This document shows positions 15,637-25,748 of a stretch of 64,000 nt of DNA, piece by piece. Numbering within the stretch: position 1 is the first letter of the stretch; each line of letters starts with the position of its first letter. The notes beneath the pieces are model-generated. The model had not been told where the DNA came from and made no database searches. It saw only the letters and a list, made by a program, of their open reading frames with translations. The position numbers were made by a program, and so were the translations under genes. Source of the stretch: Arthrobacter sp. P2b (GTDB lineage: Bacteria > Actinomycetota > Actinomycetes > Actinomycetales > Micrococcaceae); NCBI RefSeq assembly GCF_900168295.1, contig NZ_FVZL01000018.1:1-64000 (forward strand), given 5' to 3'.

Positions 15637-16432
15637 GTGTGTTGCCTTCCAGCGTCAGGTTGTCCGGAGCGGCAGCGGTGGGCTTAAGCTCCCCGGGAAT
15701 GGTGTCCGGCATGGGGCCGAACGCTTCTTTGGCGTTGGACACCACCGCGCGGCCCATCATGAGGTTACCTGCTCCACCCACCACAGCCCCGATGCCGAAC
15801 GGCAGGGCCCTGCCAAACAGTGCCGTGCCCTGGCGCTTGAGGAGGTTTTTGAGGAAAGCCTTCTGGATCCTGCTCCGGATGCTGCTGAATCCCGGCATGG
15901 GCATGGATTTGGAAAGCATGCTGCCCCAGGCCCTGGTGGCGTTGACTCCGCTGCCCGCGGCCTGGCCGCTCAGGGTTCCCAGCAGCGCCGTCCCCTCTTC
16001 GCCAAGCATGATGGCCATGACCATGGTGCTGGCCTTCTCGGGGTTGGTGAGGCGGATGCCGTGCAGCTCCGCCAGTGACGTCGCGTACAGGGCTGTTGCT
16101 TCCAGGAACCCCACGGTGGCGGCAGCGGACAGTCCCAGCGACGCCACCGTTCCCACCCCGGGGACGACGGCGGTAGCGCCCACCACTGCACCCCCGCCGG
16201 TGACGGCACGGAGGTAGTCGCGTTCCAGGATGTTCGCCAGCTGCGCCGCCGTGGCGCGGGGATGCTTCTTTTGCAGCCGGCGGATGTAGGCCACCACCAG
16301 TGGACGCTGGATTTCCACCGCCTTCAAGAGCATGTTGTGGACGCCCGCCTTGGGCTTGCCGTCGGCGTCGAACACCGCGTTGTGGGCGGTTTCCTGTGCG
16401 ATTCGTACTGCGGGATTGCTGCTCTTGGCCAT
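15620..16432 (-). CDS. EcsC-like hydrophobic-helix hypothetical protein
   Basis: About 270 residues (ATG at 16432 with GAAGG upstream; ATG at 16444 is an alternative). After a polar N-terminal region come Gly/Ala-rich hydrophobic stretches AVTGGGAVVGATAVVPGVGTVASLGLSAAATVGFLEATAL (about 95-135) and FGRALPFGIGAVVGGAGNLMMGRAVV near residue 220. This glycine-zipper-like layout resembles EcsC family proteins, which may insert into membranes; the assignment is tentative. The palindrome TAAGCATGCTTA lies about 70 bp upstream. It overlaps pxpA. Confidence 0.7.
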   Translation of the reverse strand: MAKSSNPAVRIAQETAHNAVFDADGKPKAGVHNMLLKAVEIQRPLVVAYIRRLQKKHPRATAAQLANILERDYLRAVTGGGAVVGATAVVPGVGTVASLGLSAAATVGFLEATALYATSLAELHGIRLTNPEKASTMVMAIMLGEEGTALLGTLSGQAAGSGVNATRAWGSMLSKSMPMPGFSSIRSRIQKAFLKNLLKRQGTALFGRALPFGIGAVVGGAGNLMMGRAVVSNAKEAFGPMPDTIPGELKPTAAAPDNLTLEGNTLGSQR

Positions 16433-16501
16433 GGTCACCTTCATTCAAATCGACCTGCAGCGGTGGGCTGCCGTGCTTCTCCATCCTAAGTGGATCAACA
16501 C

Positions 16502-16513
16502 TAAGCATGCTTA
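16502..16513. promoter_or_regulatory. Perfect 12-bp palindrome TAAGCATGCTTA
   Basis: It lies between the MTHFR-like gene's stop (5 bp away) and the EcsC-like gene's start. The same 12-mer recurs at 55285-55296 upstream of a small orphan gene. It may be an operator for a shared, unidentified regulator. Confidence 0.35.
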
Positions 16514-16517
16514 ACTT

Positions 16518-17381
16518 CTATGACGTGGCCTGCGGGTTTCCATGGCCCAGGCTGTTGAAGGTGTACAGGTGGATGCCTGCAATCTCCGTAACATCGCGGA
16601 GCTGGTCCAGGATCGGCAGGGGCGAGTAGCTGCCGCCGCTGAGCAGACGGCGGCCGAGCGGCCCCTGCCGGGTGAGGAACTTCAGGGACGGGCCGACGCC
16701 GATCTTTGCCGCGAGCGCGATGAGCTTGGCACGGGGGACGGCGCCGGGCACCCCCGCCCAGATGGGCAGCTGGACACCTTCGCGCCGGAGGGTTTCCGCG
16801 TACCAGCTGATCCGGGGAACGGAAAAGCACATCTGGGTGGTGACGCCGGATGCCAGGTGCTGCTTTTCCAGCAAGGCGTCGAGCATCTGGAGCTCGCCGT
16901 GATGCGGGTGCCCTTCCGGGTATCCCGCCACTCCCGCCGAGATGTCCCCGCCCGACAGCTCCATGATGTCCTCCAGCAGTTGAAGGGAGTTGCTGTACGG
17001 GCCCGCAGCTTCCGAAGCATCACCGCCGATGGCGAACACCTCCCTGATCCCTGCATCCCGGCAATCCCGCAGCGCGGCTTCCAGCTGCCCGCGGCTCCCG
17101 ATGCTCCGGGCAGCAAGGTGCGGGACCACGCTGTATCCCATACCGGCCAGCTGCAGCGCCGTCTGCATGGTCCGCGCGATGCCATGGTGCGGCAGGCACG
17201 TCACGGTGATGGTGGACCCCGCAGGAACGTGGGCCCGGACGCCGGCGGTAATGCCCTCCGTCGGGATGATCTCCAGCCGGGTGGGAAGGCTCCTGACTTC
17301 CCGGGACGCCCGCGTATGTGGTTTGGTGCCTGACCGGGTGACCCGCTCGCTTGCCGCACCCGTCAGTTCCGTGCCGATCAC
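16518..17381 (-). CDS. Methylenetetrahydrofolate reductase-like protein
   Basis: A 287-residue TIM-barrel protein of the MTHFR superfamily: LEIIPTEG in place of the usual FEFFPP (keeping the Glu), VTCLPHHG, FAIGGDASEAAGPY (the GD-P-type flavin/folate loop) and QMCFSVPRISWYAETLRREGVQLPIWAGVPG. It should act on 5,10-methylene-tetrahydrofolate, the one-carbon product of glycine cleavage, but the motif changes leave the exact reaction open. The GTG start overlaps the permease stop (GTGA), so it is in the riboswitch-controlled permease operon. Confidence 0.82.
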   Translation of the reverse strand: MIGTELTGAASERVTRSGTKPHTRASREVRSLPTRLEIIPTEGITAGVRAHVPAGSTITVTCLPHHGIARTMQTALQLAGMGYSVVPHLAARSIGSRGQLEAALRDCRDAGIREVFAIGGDASEAAGPYSNSLQLLEDIMELSGGDISAGVAGYPEGHPHHGELQMLDALLEKQHLASGVTTQMCFSVPRISWYAETLRREGVQLPIWAGVPGAVPRAKLIALAAKIGVGPSLKFLTRQGPLGRRLLSGGSYSPLPILDQLRDVTEIAGIHLYTFNSLGHGNPQATS

Positions 17382-18907
17382 TTCGGCGCCTGCTCTTTCT
17401 GGGGAGTCCTGTCGTTCACTGCCCCCTTGCTGCGGCCCGCTGCAGCCTCATCGGCCCGGAGCTCGGCCTGGAAGACGGCGAAGCGGGCGAGATGTGCCGG
17501 GCGGCGCCGCAGGATGGCCCACGCAACGCCCAGGACAAGGAACCATGCGGGGGTGACCAGCAGCGCGGCAAGGGTGTCGGGCTGGGTGGTGAGGGCCCAA
17601 AGGACGAAGGCGAAGAAGGCGAAGATCAGCCACACCACGGGGATGCCGCCGGGCATTTTGAACGTGGACGCCGCGTGCAGGTGCGGGCGGCGGCGCCGGA
17701 AGGCGAGGTAGCTGGCAAGGATGATGGACCAGACGAAGATGAAGCAGACGGCGGACACGGTGGTGACCATCTCGAAGGCCTTGCCCACGTCCTGGCCGGC
17801 ATACATCAGGACGACGCCGGAGAGCAGCAGCACGCAGGACAGGAACAGCGCGTTGCTGGGTACTTTCCTCGTGGAGAGGCGGCTGAAGATGCCGGGAGCG
17901 TCGCCTTCCTGTGCCAGGCCAAAGACCATCCGGGACGTGGAGTAGATGCCCGAGTTGGCGGAGGACATGGCGGAGCTCAGGACCACCAGGTTGACGATGG
18001 TTGCCGCGGCTCCAAGCCCGGCCAGGGAGAACATTCCGATGAAGGGGCTGTGGCCAGCCGCGAACTGGGTCCAGGGGGTGACGGACATCAGGATGATCAG
18101 CGCGCCGACGTAGAAGAGCAGCACCCGGATGGGGATGGCGTTAATGGCCTTGGGCAGGTTCCGTTCAGGATTCTTGGCCTCGGCGGCCGTTGTGCCAACC
18201 AGCTCGATGCCCACGAAGGCGAAAACGGCGATCTGGAAGCCGGCCACGAATCCCATGAATTCGTTGGGGAAGAAACCGCCGTGGCTCCACAGGTTGCTGA
18301 ACCCGGCGGCTCCTGCGTCGCTTTGGAACCCGGTGAAGATCATGAACAGGCCCACGATGATCAGCGCTGCGATGGCGATGATCTTGATGAGGGCGAACCA
18401 GAATTCCGTCTCACCGAACGCCTTCACGGTGGCGAGGTTGAGCAGCAGGAGAATGGCGACCGTGGCCAGCCCGGGGATCCAGAGCGGCAGCGAGGGCCAA
18501 AGTTCCCGGGAGTACCCGGCGATGGCGATGACGTCGGCGATGCCGGTGATCACCCAGCAGAACCAGTAGGTCCATCCGGTGAAGAACCCGGCCCAGGGCC
18601 CCAGGAGGTCGGCCGCAAAATCGCTGAAGGACTTGTAGTTCAGGTTGCTCAGCAGCAGTTCGCCCATGGCCCGCATCACGAAGAACAGCATGAACCCGAT
18701 GATCATGTACACAAAGATCACGGACGGGCCGGCCGCGGAGATTGTTTTGCCGGAGCCCATGAAGAGGCCTGTGCCAATGGCTCCGCCGATGGCGATGAGC
18801 TGGATGTGCCGGTTGCTGAGCTGCCGCTCCAGGTGCGGCGGTTCGCTGTGTTGGGCTTTGCCTGGGTGTGGTTGGCCGCTGGGGGACGTCGGGGGATGAA
18901 TCGTCAT
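17378..18907 (-). CDS. APC-family amino acid permease (glycine/D-serine/D-alanine, CycA-like)
   Basis: A 509-residue membrane protein with 12 predicted helices. LERQLSNRHIQLIAIGGAIGTGLFMGSGKTI is the AAT/CycA-type first helix, and VGIELVGTTAAEAKNPERNLPKAIN is the consensus transport motif. CycA-type carriers import glycine, D-alanine and D-serine with protons. The tandem glycine riboswitch directly upstream supports glycine as a substrate. ATG at 18907 is preferred; the upstream ATG at 18919 adds MEFL. It is followed by the MTHFR-like gene with a 4-bp overlap. Confidence 0.9.
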   Translation of the reverse strand: MTIHPPTSPSGQPHPGKAQHSEPPHLERQLSNRHIQLIAIGGAIGTGLFMGSGKTISAAGPSVIFVYMIIGFMLFFVMRAMGELLLSNLNYKSFSDFAADLLGPWAGFFTGWTYWFCWVITGIADVIAIAGYSRELWPSLPLWIPGLATVAILLLLNLATVKAFGETEFWFALIKIIAIAALIIVGLFMIFTGFQSDAGAAGFSNLWSHGGFFPNEFMGFVAGFQIAVFAFVGIELVGTTAAEAKNPERNLPKAINAIPIRVLLFYVGALIILMSVTPWTQFAAGHSPFIGMFSLAGLGAAATIVNLVVLSSAMSSANSGIYSTSRMVFGLAQEGDAPGIFSRLSTRKVPSNALFLSCVLLLSGVVLMYAGQDVGKAFEMVTTVSAVCFIFVWSIILASYLAFRRRRPHLHAASTFKMPGGIPVVWLIFAFFAFVLWALTTQPDTLAALLVTPAWFLVLGVAWAILRRRPAHLARFAVFQAELRADEAAAGRSKGAVNDRTPQKEQAPK

Positions 18908-18956
18908 GAGGAACTCCATCGTTCAAGCAGCACCGTCAGGTGCCACAAAGATTCGG

Positions 18957-19149
18957 TTCCTCCCCGCTCTGTACAGGACCTGAGAGTTTCCGCAGCCATA
19001 AAGGCGTGCTTGCACCGTCGGTGAGCCAGGACCTGCCTGGCTGCTTTCCAGAGTTGCCTTTCCGCGGCGGTACGGGGGCCTGAGAGTTTCCTGGGGAGGG
19101 TTTGCTCCTACGGCGCCTGCTGAATGTACCGGGCAGGACTCTCCCGCCG
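18957..19149 (-). promoter_or_regulatory. Tandem glycine riboswitch upstream of the permease operon
   Basis: Read on the minus strand, the first aptamer contains GGAGAGTCC, the core GGCGCCGTAGGAGCAAA and CTCTCAGGC, followed by a CAACTCTGGAAAGC linker. The second has CACCGACGGTGCAAG and AACTCTCAGGTCC and ends ...TACAGAGCGGGGAGGAACC about 50 nt before the permease ATG. This two-aptamer layout is the cooperative glycine riboswitch. No clear intrinsic terminator is seen, so control of translation or transcript stability is possible. Confidence 0.93.
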
Positions 19150-19434
19150 CAGGTCAAAGGCATTTTAAGTTAGAAGTCGTGATCAGTTGCGGAGCATTTC
19201 CAGCCCCATCCCGGCACGGACTGCCCAGAGTAGGTTGAGCCAGTCCGGCAGGGGACGCCGATCACGGGTTCAGTGTGGTTCCGGTCACGAACGATTGTCA
19301 AACCCCTGCCCGCAACAACGTCGCGAACCGGCTGATCCCGGCCGTCATGACTGGACCGATTTGCTTTCGAAGCCCTTCAGCCTGTACCTTGTGAGCCGAA
19401 TCACCCCAAATTTGAATAAGCCTTTCGAGCTGTG

Positions 19435-19656
19435 ACGGGAGAGTCCTCCCGGAGCAACACCGGGCAGGCGCCGTAGGAGCAAATCCTCCCCAGGAATCTC
19501 TCAGGCCCATGTACCGTCACGGCGAGGCGACTCTGGAAAGCAGCCCGGCCACATCCCTTTGACGAGGGGTGCCGGACTCACCGACGGTGCAAGGCGGGGC
19601 CTGCCACAAACAGGCTCAACCGGAATCTCTCAGGTCCAATACAGAGCGGGGAGGAA
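19435..19656 (+). promoter_or_regulatory. Tandem glycine riboswitch upstream of the gcv operon
   Basis: The first aptamer has GGGAGAGTCC, GGCGCCGTAGGAGCAAA and ATCTCTCAGGC, ending ACTCTGGAAAGC. The second has TCACCGACGGTGCAAGG and ATCTCTCAGGTCC, ending at the GAGCGGGGAGGAACC box. It lies 49 nt upstream of the gcvP ATG and is probably an ON switch for glycine cleavage. It is transcribed divergently from the similar switch at 18957-19149; 285 bp separate the two. Confidence 0.95.
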
Positions 19657-19704
19657 CCCAAACCATGCCGTGCCACCCGTGGCCGGCCAGACCTGGAGTT
19701 CCTC

Positions 19705-22557
<2,853 letters not shown>

Positions 22558-22564
22558 TTCACCC

Positions 22565-22610
22565 GTTGGTTGAGCCGGTCGAAACCTGGATCTCGACAGG
22601 CTCGACCACC
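22565..22610. repeat. Imperfect palindromic repeat, REP-like
   Basis: The left arm (22565-22582, GTTGGTTGAGCCGGTCGA) and right arm (22593-22610, TCGACAGGCTCGACCACC) match at 15 of 18 positions. It fills the 73-bp gap between gcvP and gcvT. A related half-site, GGTTTCGACAGGCTCAA, lies inside fruA at 37117-37133. Elements of this type are common in Arthrobacter intergenic DNA as far as I recall. Confidence 0.7.
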
Positions 22611-22630
22611 GGCAACAGTAAGGATTCTTG

Positions 22631-23779
22631 ATGACCGAGAAATACACTGCCCTGTTCGAGCAGCACAAGAAAGCCGGCGCCTCCTTTACGGACTTCGGTG
22701 GCTGGCAGATGCCGCTCAAGTACGCATCAGAGCTGGCGGAACACCACGCGGTCCGCAATGCTGCCGGGTTGTTCGACCTCTCCCACATGGGTGAAGTCTG
22801 GGTGACCGGTCCCGACGCCGCAGCGTTCCTGGACTACGCCCTGGCCGGAAAACTCTCCGCGGTTGCCGTCGGCAAGGCGAAGTACTCACTGATGTGCGAC
22901 GCCGACGGCGGCATCATCGACGACCTCATCTCCTACCGCCGCCCTTCCCCGAAGGAAGGCGTGGACCAGTACCTGGTGGTTCCCAACGCGGGCAATGCCG
23001 CCGTCGTGGCCAGGGCACTCCTGGAGCGGGCGGCGGACTTCGATGTCGCCGTCGAGGACGCCTCTGCCGACACTTCGCTGATCGCCATCCAGGGACCGGC
23101 GGCCGAAGAAATCCTGCTGAAGCTCGTCCCGGCGCACCAGCACCCGCTGGTCACGGAACTCAAGTACTACGCCGCCGTTGAGGTGGGCATCACCGTCAGC
23201 GGTGCGGTCCAGGATCTCCTTGTGGCCCGCACCGGGTACACCGGCGAGGACGGCTTCGAGATCTACATCGGCAACCTGGACGCGGCCGGGCTCTGGGACG
23301 CGCTGCTGGAAGCAGGTGAAGGCTCCGGCCTGATCCCCGCCGGCCTCGCCGCCCGCGACTCGCTCCGCCTTGAAGCCGGCATGCCGCTGTACGGGAACGA
23401 GTTGTCCCGCCACGTGAACGCCTACTCCGCGGGCCTCGGCCCCGTTGTGTCGCTCACCAAGGAGAGCGACTTCGTGGGCAAGGAGGCGCTGGCCTCAATC
23501 AAGGCTGCCGGATTCGGATCAACGGTCGGCCAAAAGCTGGTGGGCCTCAAGGGAACCGGCCGCCGCGCAGCCCGCGCCCACTACCCCGTCCTCAAGGACG
23601 GCTCCCTGGTGGGGGAGGTCACCTCCGGCCAGCCCAGCCCGACGCTCGGCTACCCCGTGGCCATGGCCTACGTCGACGTCGAATTCGCCACCCCCGGCAC
23701 CGTCCTGGACATCGACCTCCGCGGCAAGCCAGAGAAGTTCGAAGTAGTTGAACTCCCGTTCTACAAGCGCACGAAGTAA
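22631..23779 (+). CDS. gcvT: Aminomethyltransferase, glycine cleavage T protein
   Basis: A 382-residue protein. It takes the aminomethyl arm from GcvH, releases ammonia and makes 5,10-methylene-tetrahydrofolate. Family signatures include FTDFGGWQMPLKYASELAEHHAVRNAAGLFDLSHMGEV at the start, ARTGYTGEDGFEIY in the middle and GEVTSGQPSPTLGYPVAMAYV near the end. The ATG at 22631 is chosen over the TTG three bases earlier. It is separated from gcvP by a palindromic repeat and from gcvH by 178 bp. Confidence 0.97.
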   Translation: MTEKYTALFEQHKKAGASFTDFGGWQMPLKYASELAEHHAVRNAAGLFDLSHMGEVWVTGPDAAAFLDYALAGKLSAVAVGKAKYSLMCDADGGIIDDLISYRRPSPKEGVDQYLVVPNAGNAAVVARALLERAADFDVAVEDASADTSLIAIQGPAAEEILLKLVPAHQHPLVTELKYYAAVEVGITVSGAVQDLLVARTGYTGEDGFEIYIGNLDAAGLWDALLEAGEGSGLIPAGLAARDSLRLEAGMPLYGNELSRHVNAYSAGLGPVVSLTKESDFVGKEALASIKAAGFGSTVGQKLVGLKGTGRRAARAHYPVLKDGSLVGEVTSGQPSPTLGYPVAMAYVDVEFATPGTVLDIDLRGKPEKFEVVELPFYKRTK

Positions 23780-23957
23780 CTCCCCTCGCGGCCGGGTACG
23801 TGCCGGCAGACCGGACTTTTCACGCGTGCTGCTCCTTCGTCGCTTTGACGCACGCTTTCGAAAAGCCCGGCTCCGCCGGCCCTCGGACGCTCTCTCACCT
23901 TTCGCACGTTTGAACCATACGCTCGCTCACTCTCCACATCTAACGAAGGAATTACAC

Positions 23958-24341
23958 ATGAGCAAAGTTGTTGCTGAACTGAAGTACTCCGCCGAGCACG
24001 AATGGGTTGCCGGTGACGGGTCCGGGCCCACGGGGGTCGGGATTTCCGCTGTCGCCGCCGACGCCCTGGGTGACATTGTGTACGTGGACCTCCCCGATGT
24101 TGGCTCGACGGTTACTGCCGGCGAAACCTGCGGCGAGGTGGAATCCACCAAGTCCGTGTCCGACCTCTACGCCCCGGTCACCGGCGAGGTCGTCGAGATC
24201 AACGACGGCGTCGTCTCGGACCCCGCCCTCATCAACACCGACCCTTATGGCGCCGGCTGGCTCTTCAAGGTGGCGGTCACTGAAGAAGGCCCGCTCATGT
24301 CCGCAGAAGAGTACGCCGCAGCCAACGGCGGCGAGCTGTGA
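23958..24341 (+). CDS. gcvH: Glycine cleavage system H protein (lipoyl carrier)
   Basis: A 127-residue protein with the lipoyl domain: YSAEHEWV, GISAVAADALGDIVYVDLP and GEVESTKSVSDLYAPVTGEV, where Lys65 receives the lipoyl group. It shuttles the aminomethyl group from GcvP to GcvT. ATG at 23958 follows CGAAGGAATTAC. The 178-bp gap before it has no gene, only a GC-rich CCGGCTCCGCCGG element. The stop overlaps the glyA GTG. The lipoyl synthase gene lipA is the last gene of the same operon. Confidence 0.97.
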   Translation: MSKVVAELKYSAEHEWVAGDGSGPTGVGISAVAADALGDIVYVDLPDVGSTVTAGETCGEVESTKSVSDLYAPVTGEVVEINDGVVSDPALINTDPYGAGWLFKVAVTEEGPLMSAEEYAAANGGEL

Positions 24342-25651
24342 GCGGCGCCGCTGCCGCAACGGCAGCCTTCGAGCAGGTCATCTCCCCGTCCCTGGACGCT
24401 GACCTGTCCGAGCTGGACCCTGAGATCGCCGCAAAGATCGACGACGAACTGGGCCGCCAGCGCGACGGCCTGGAAATGATCGCGTCCGAGAACCACACGG
24501 CCGCTGCTGTCATGCAGGCGCAGGGCTCGGTGCTGACCAACAAGTACGCCGAGGGTTATCCCGGCAAGCGCTACTACGGCGGCTGCGAACACGTGGACGT
24601 GATCGAGCAGTTGGCGATCGACCGTGTCAAGGCCCTTTTCGGCGCCGAGTACGCGAACGTCCAGCCGCACTCCGGCGCCCAGGCCAACGCGTCAGTCATG
24701 CACGCGCTGATCAAGCCGGGCGACACCATCATGGGCCTGAATCTGGCCCACGGCGGGCACCTCACCCACGGCATGAAGATCAACTTCTCCGGCAAGCTCT
24801 ACAACGTGGTTCCGTATCAGGTCCGCGAAGACACCCACACCATTGACATGGCAGAGGTGGAGCGCCTGGCCCAGGAGCACAAGCCGCAGCTGATCGTGGC
24901 CGGCTGGTCCGCCTACGCACGGCAGCTGGACTTCGCCGAATTCCGGCGCATCGCCGATTCGGTGGGCGCCTACCTGATGGTGGACATGGCCCACTTCGCC
25001 GGACTGGTTGCCGCCGGACTGCACCCCTCCCCCGTGCCGCACGCGCACGTCACCACGTCCACCACGCACAAGACCCTCGCCGGTCCACGCGGCGGCATCA
25101 TCCTGTCCAACGACGCCGACGTGGCCAAGAAGATCAACTCGGCAGTGTTCCCGGGCCAGCAGGGCGGGCCACTCGAGCACGTCATCGCCGGCAAAGCCGT
25201 GGCGTTCAAGATCGCCGCGTCTGCCGAGTTCAAGGAACGCCAGGAGCGCGTCCTGGCCGGTGCCCGCATTCTGGCCGAGCGCCTGGTCCAGCCCGACGTC
25301 ACCGCCAAGGGCATCAACGTGATCTCCGGCGGCACCGACGTCCACCTGGTCCTGGTTGACCTGCGCAACTGCGAACTCGACGGCCAGCAGGCCGAAGACC
25401 GGCTCGCGGCGATCGACATCACGGTCAACCGCAACGCCGTTCCCTTCGACCCCCGCCCGCCCATGGTCACCTCCGGCCTCCGCATCGGCACGCCCGCACT
25501 CGCCACACGCGGGTTCGGCGAAGCAGCGTTCCGCGAGGTTGCGGACATCATCGCCGAGGCTTTAACGGCCGACGCCGATACGGACCTTTCCGGGCTGCGG
25601 AACCGCGTCGAGGCCCTGGCTACAGCCCACCCCCTCTACCCGGGGCTCTAG
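24338..25651 (+). CDS. glyA: Serine hydroxymethyltransferase
   Basis: A 437-residue PLP enzyme that joins glycine and 5,10-methylene-tetrahydrofolate into serine (reversible). Motifs include EMIASENHTA, TNKYAEGYPGKRYYGGCE, QPHSGAQAN and the PLP lysine Lys245 in STTHKTLAGPRGG. The GTG start overlaps the gcvH stop (GTGA), so translation is coupled. The N-terminus is about 20 residues longer than many homologues. Within this operon it consumes the methylene-folate made by glycine cleavage. Confidence 0.97.
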   Translation: MSGAAAATAAFEQVISPSLDADLSELDPEIAAKIDDELGRQRDGLEMIASENHTAAAVMQAQGSVLTNKYAEGYPGKRYYGGCEHVDVIEQLAIDRVKALFGAEYANVQPHSGAQANASVMHALIKPGDTIMGLNLAHGGHLTHGMKINFSGKLYNVVPYQVREDTHTIDMAEVERLAQEHKPQLIVAGWSAYARQLDFAEFRRIADSVGAYLMVDMAHFAGLVAAGLHPSPVPHAHVTTSTTHKTLAGPRGGIILSNDADVAKKINSAVFPGQQGGPLEHVIAGKAVAFKIAASAEFKERQERVLAGARILAERLVQPDVTAKGINVISGGTDVHLVLVDLRNCELDGQQAEDRLAAIDITVNRNAVPFDPRPPMVTSGLRIGTPALATRGFGEAAFREVADIIAEALTADADTDLSGLRNRVEALATAHPLYPGL

Positions 25652-25665
25652 CCCCAACCACGCAT

Positions 25666-25722
25666 CGAGATGGCAGTTCGCGGCAGTAATTAGTACGAAC
25701 ACCAGCGCGCACTGCCATCTCG
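25666..25722. repeat. 57-bp palindromic repeat between glyA and sdaA
   Basis: Perfect 12-bp arms CGAGATGGCAGT (25666-25677) and ACTGCCATCTCG (25711-25722) enclose a second nested pair, GTTCG (25676-25680) with CGAAC (25696-25700). It lies 15 bp after the glyA stop and 26 bp before the sdaA start, inside the operon. Confidence 0.75.
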
Positions 25723-25748
25723 GCACCTCTTCTCGTTAGGAACCACTC

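Noticed and set aside
17351..19024. A 557-codon plus-strand frame across the permease
   Set aside because: Composition is Gly/Asp/Glu/His with no hydrophobic core, it runs through the opposite-strand permease and into the riboswitch; it is a shadow of a GC-rich membrane-protein gene.
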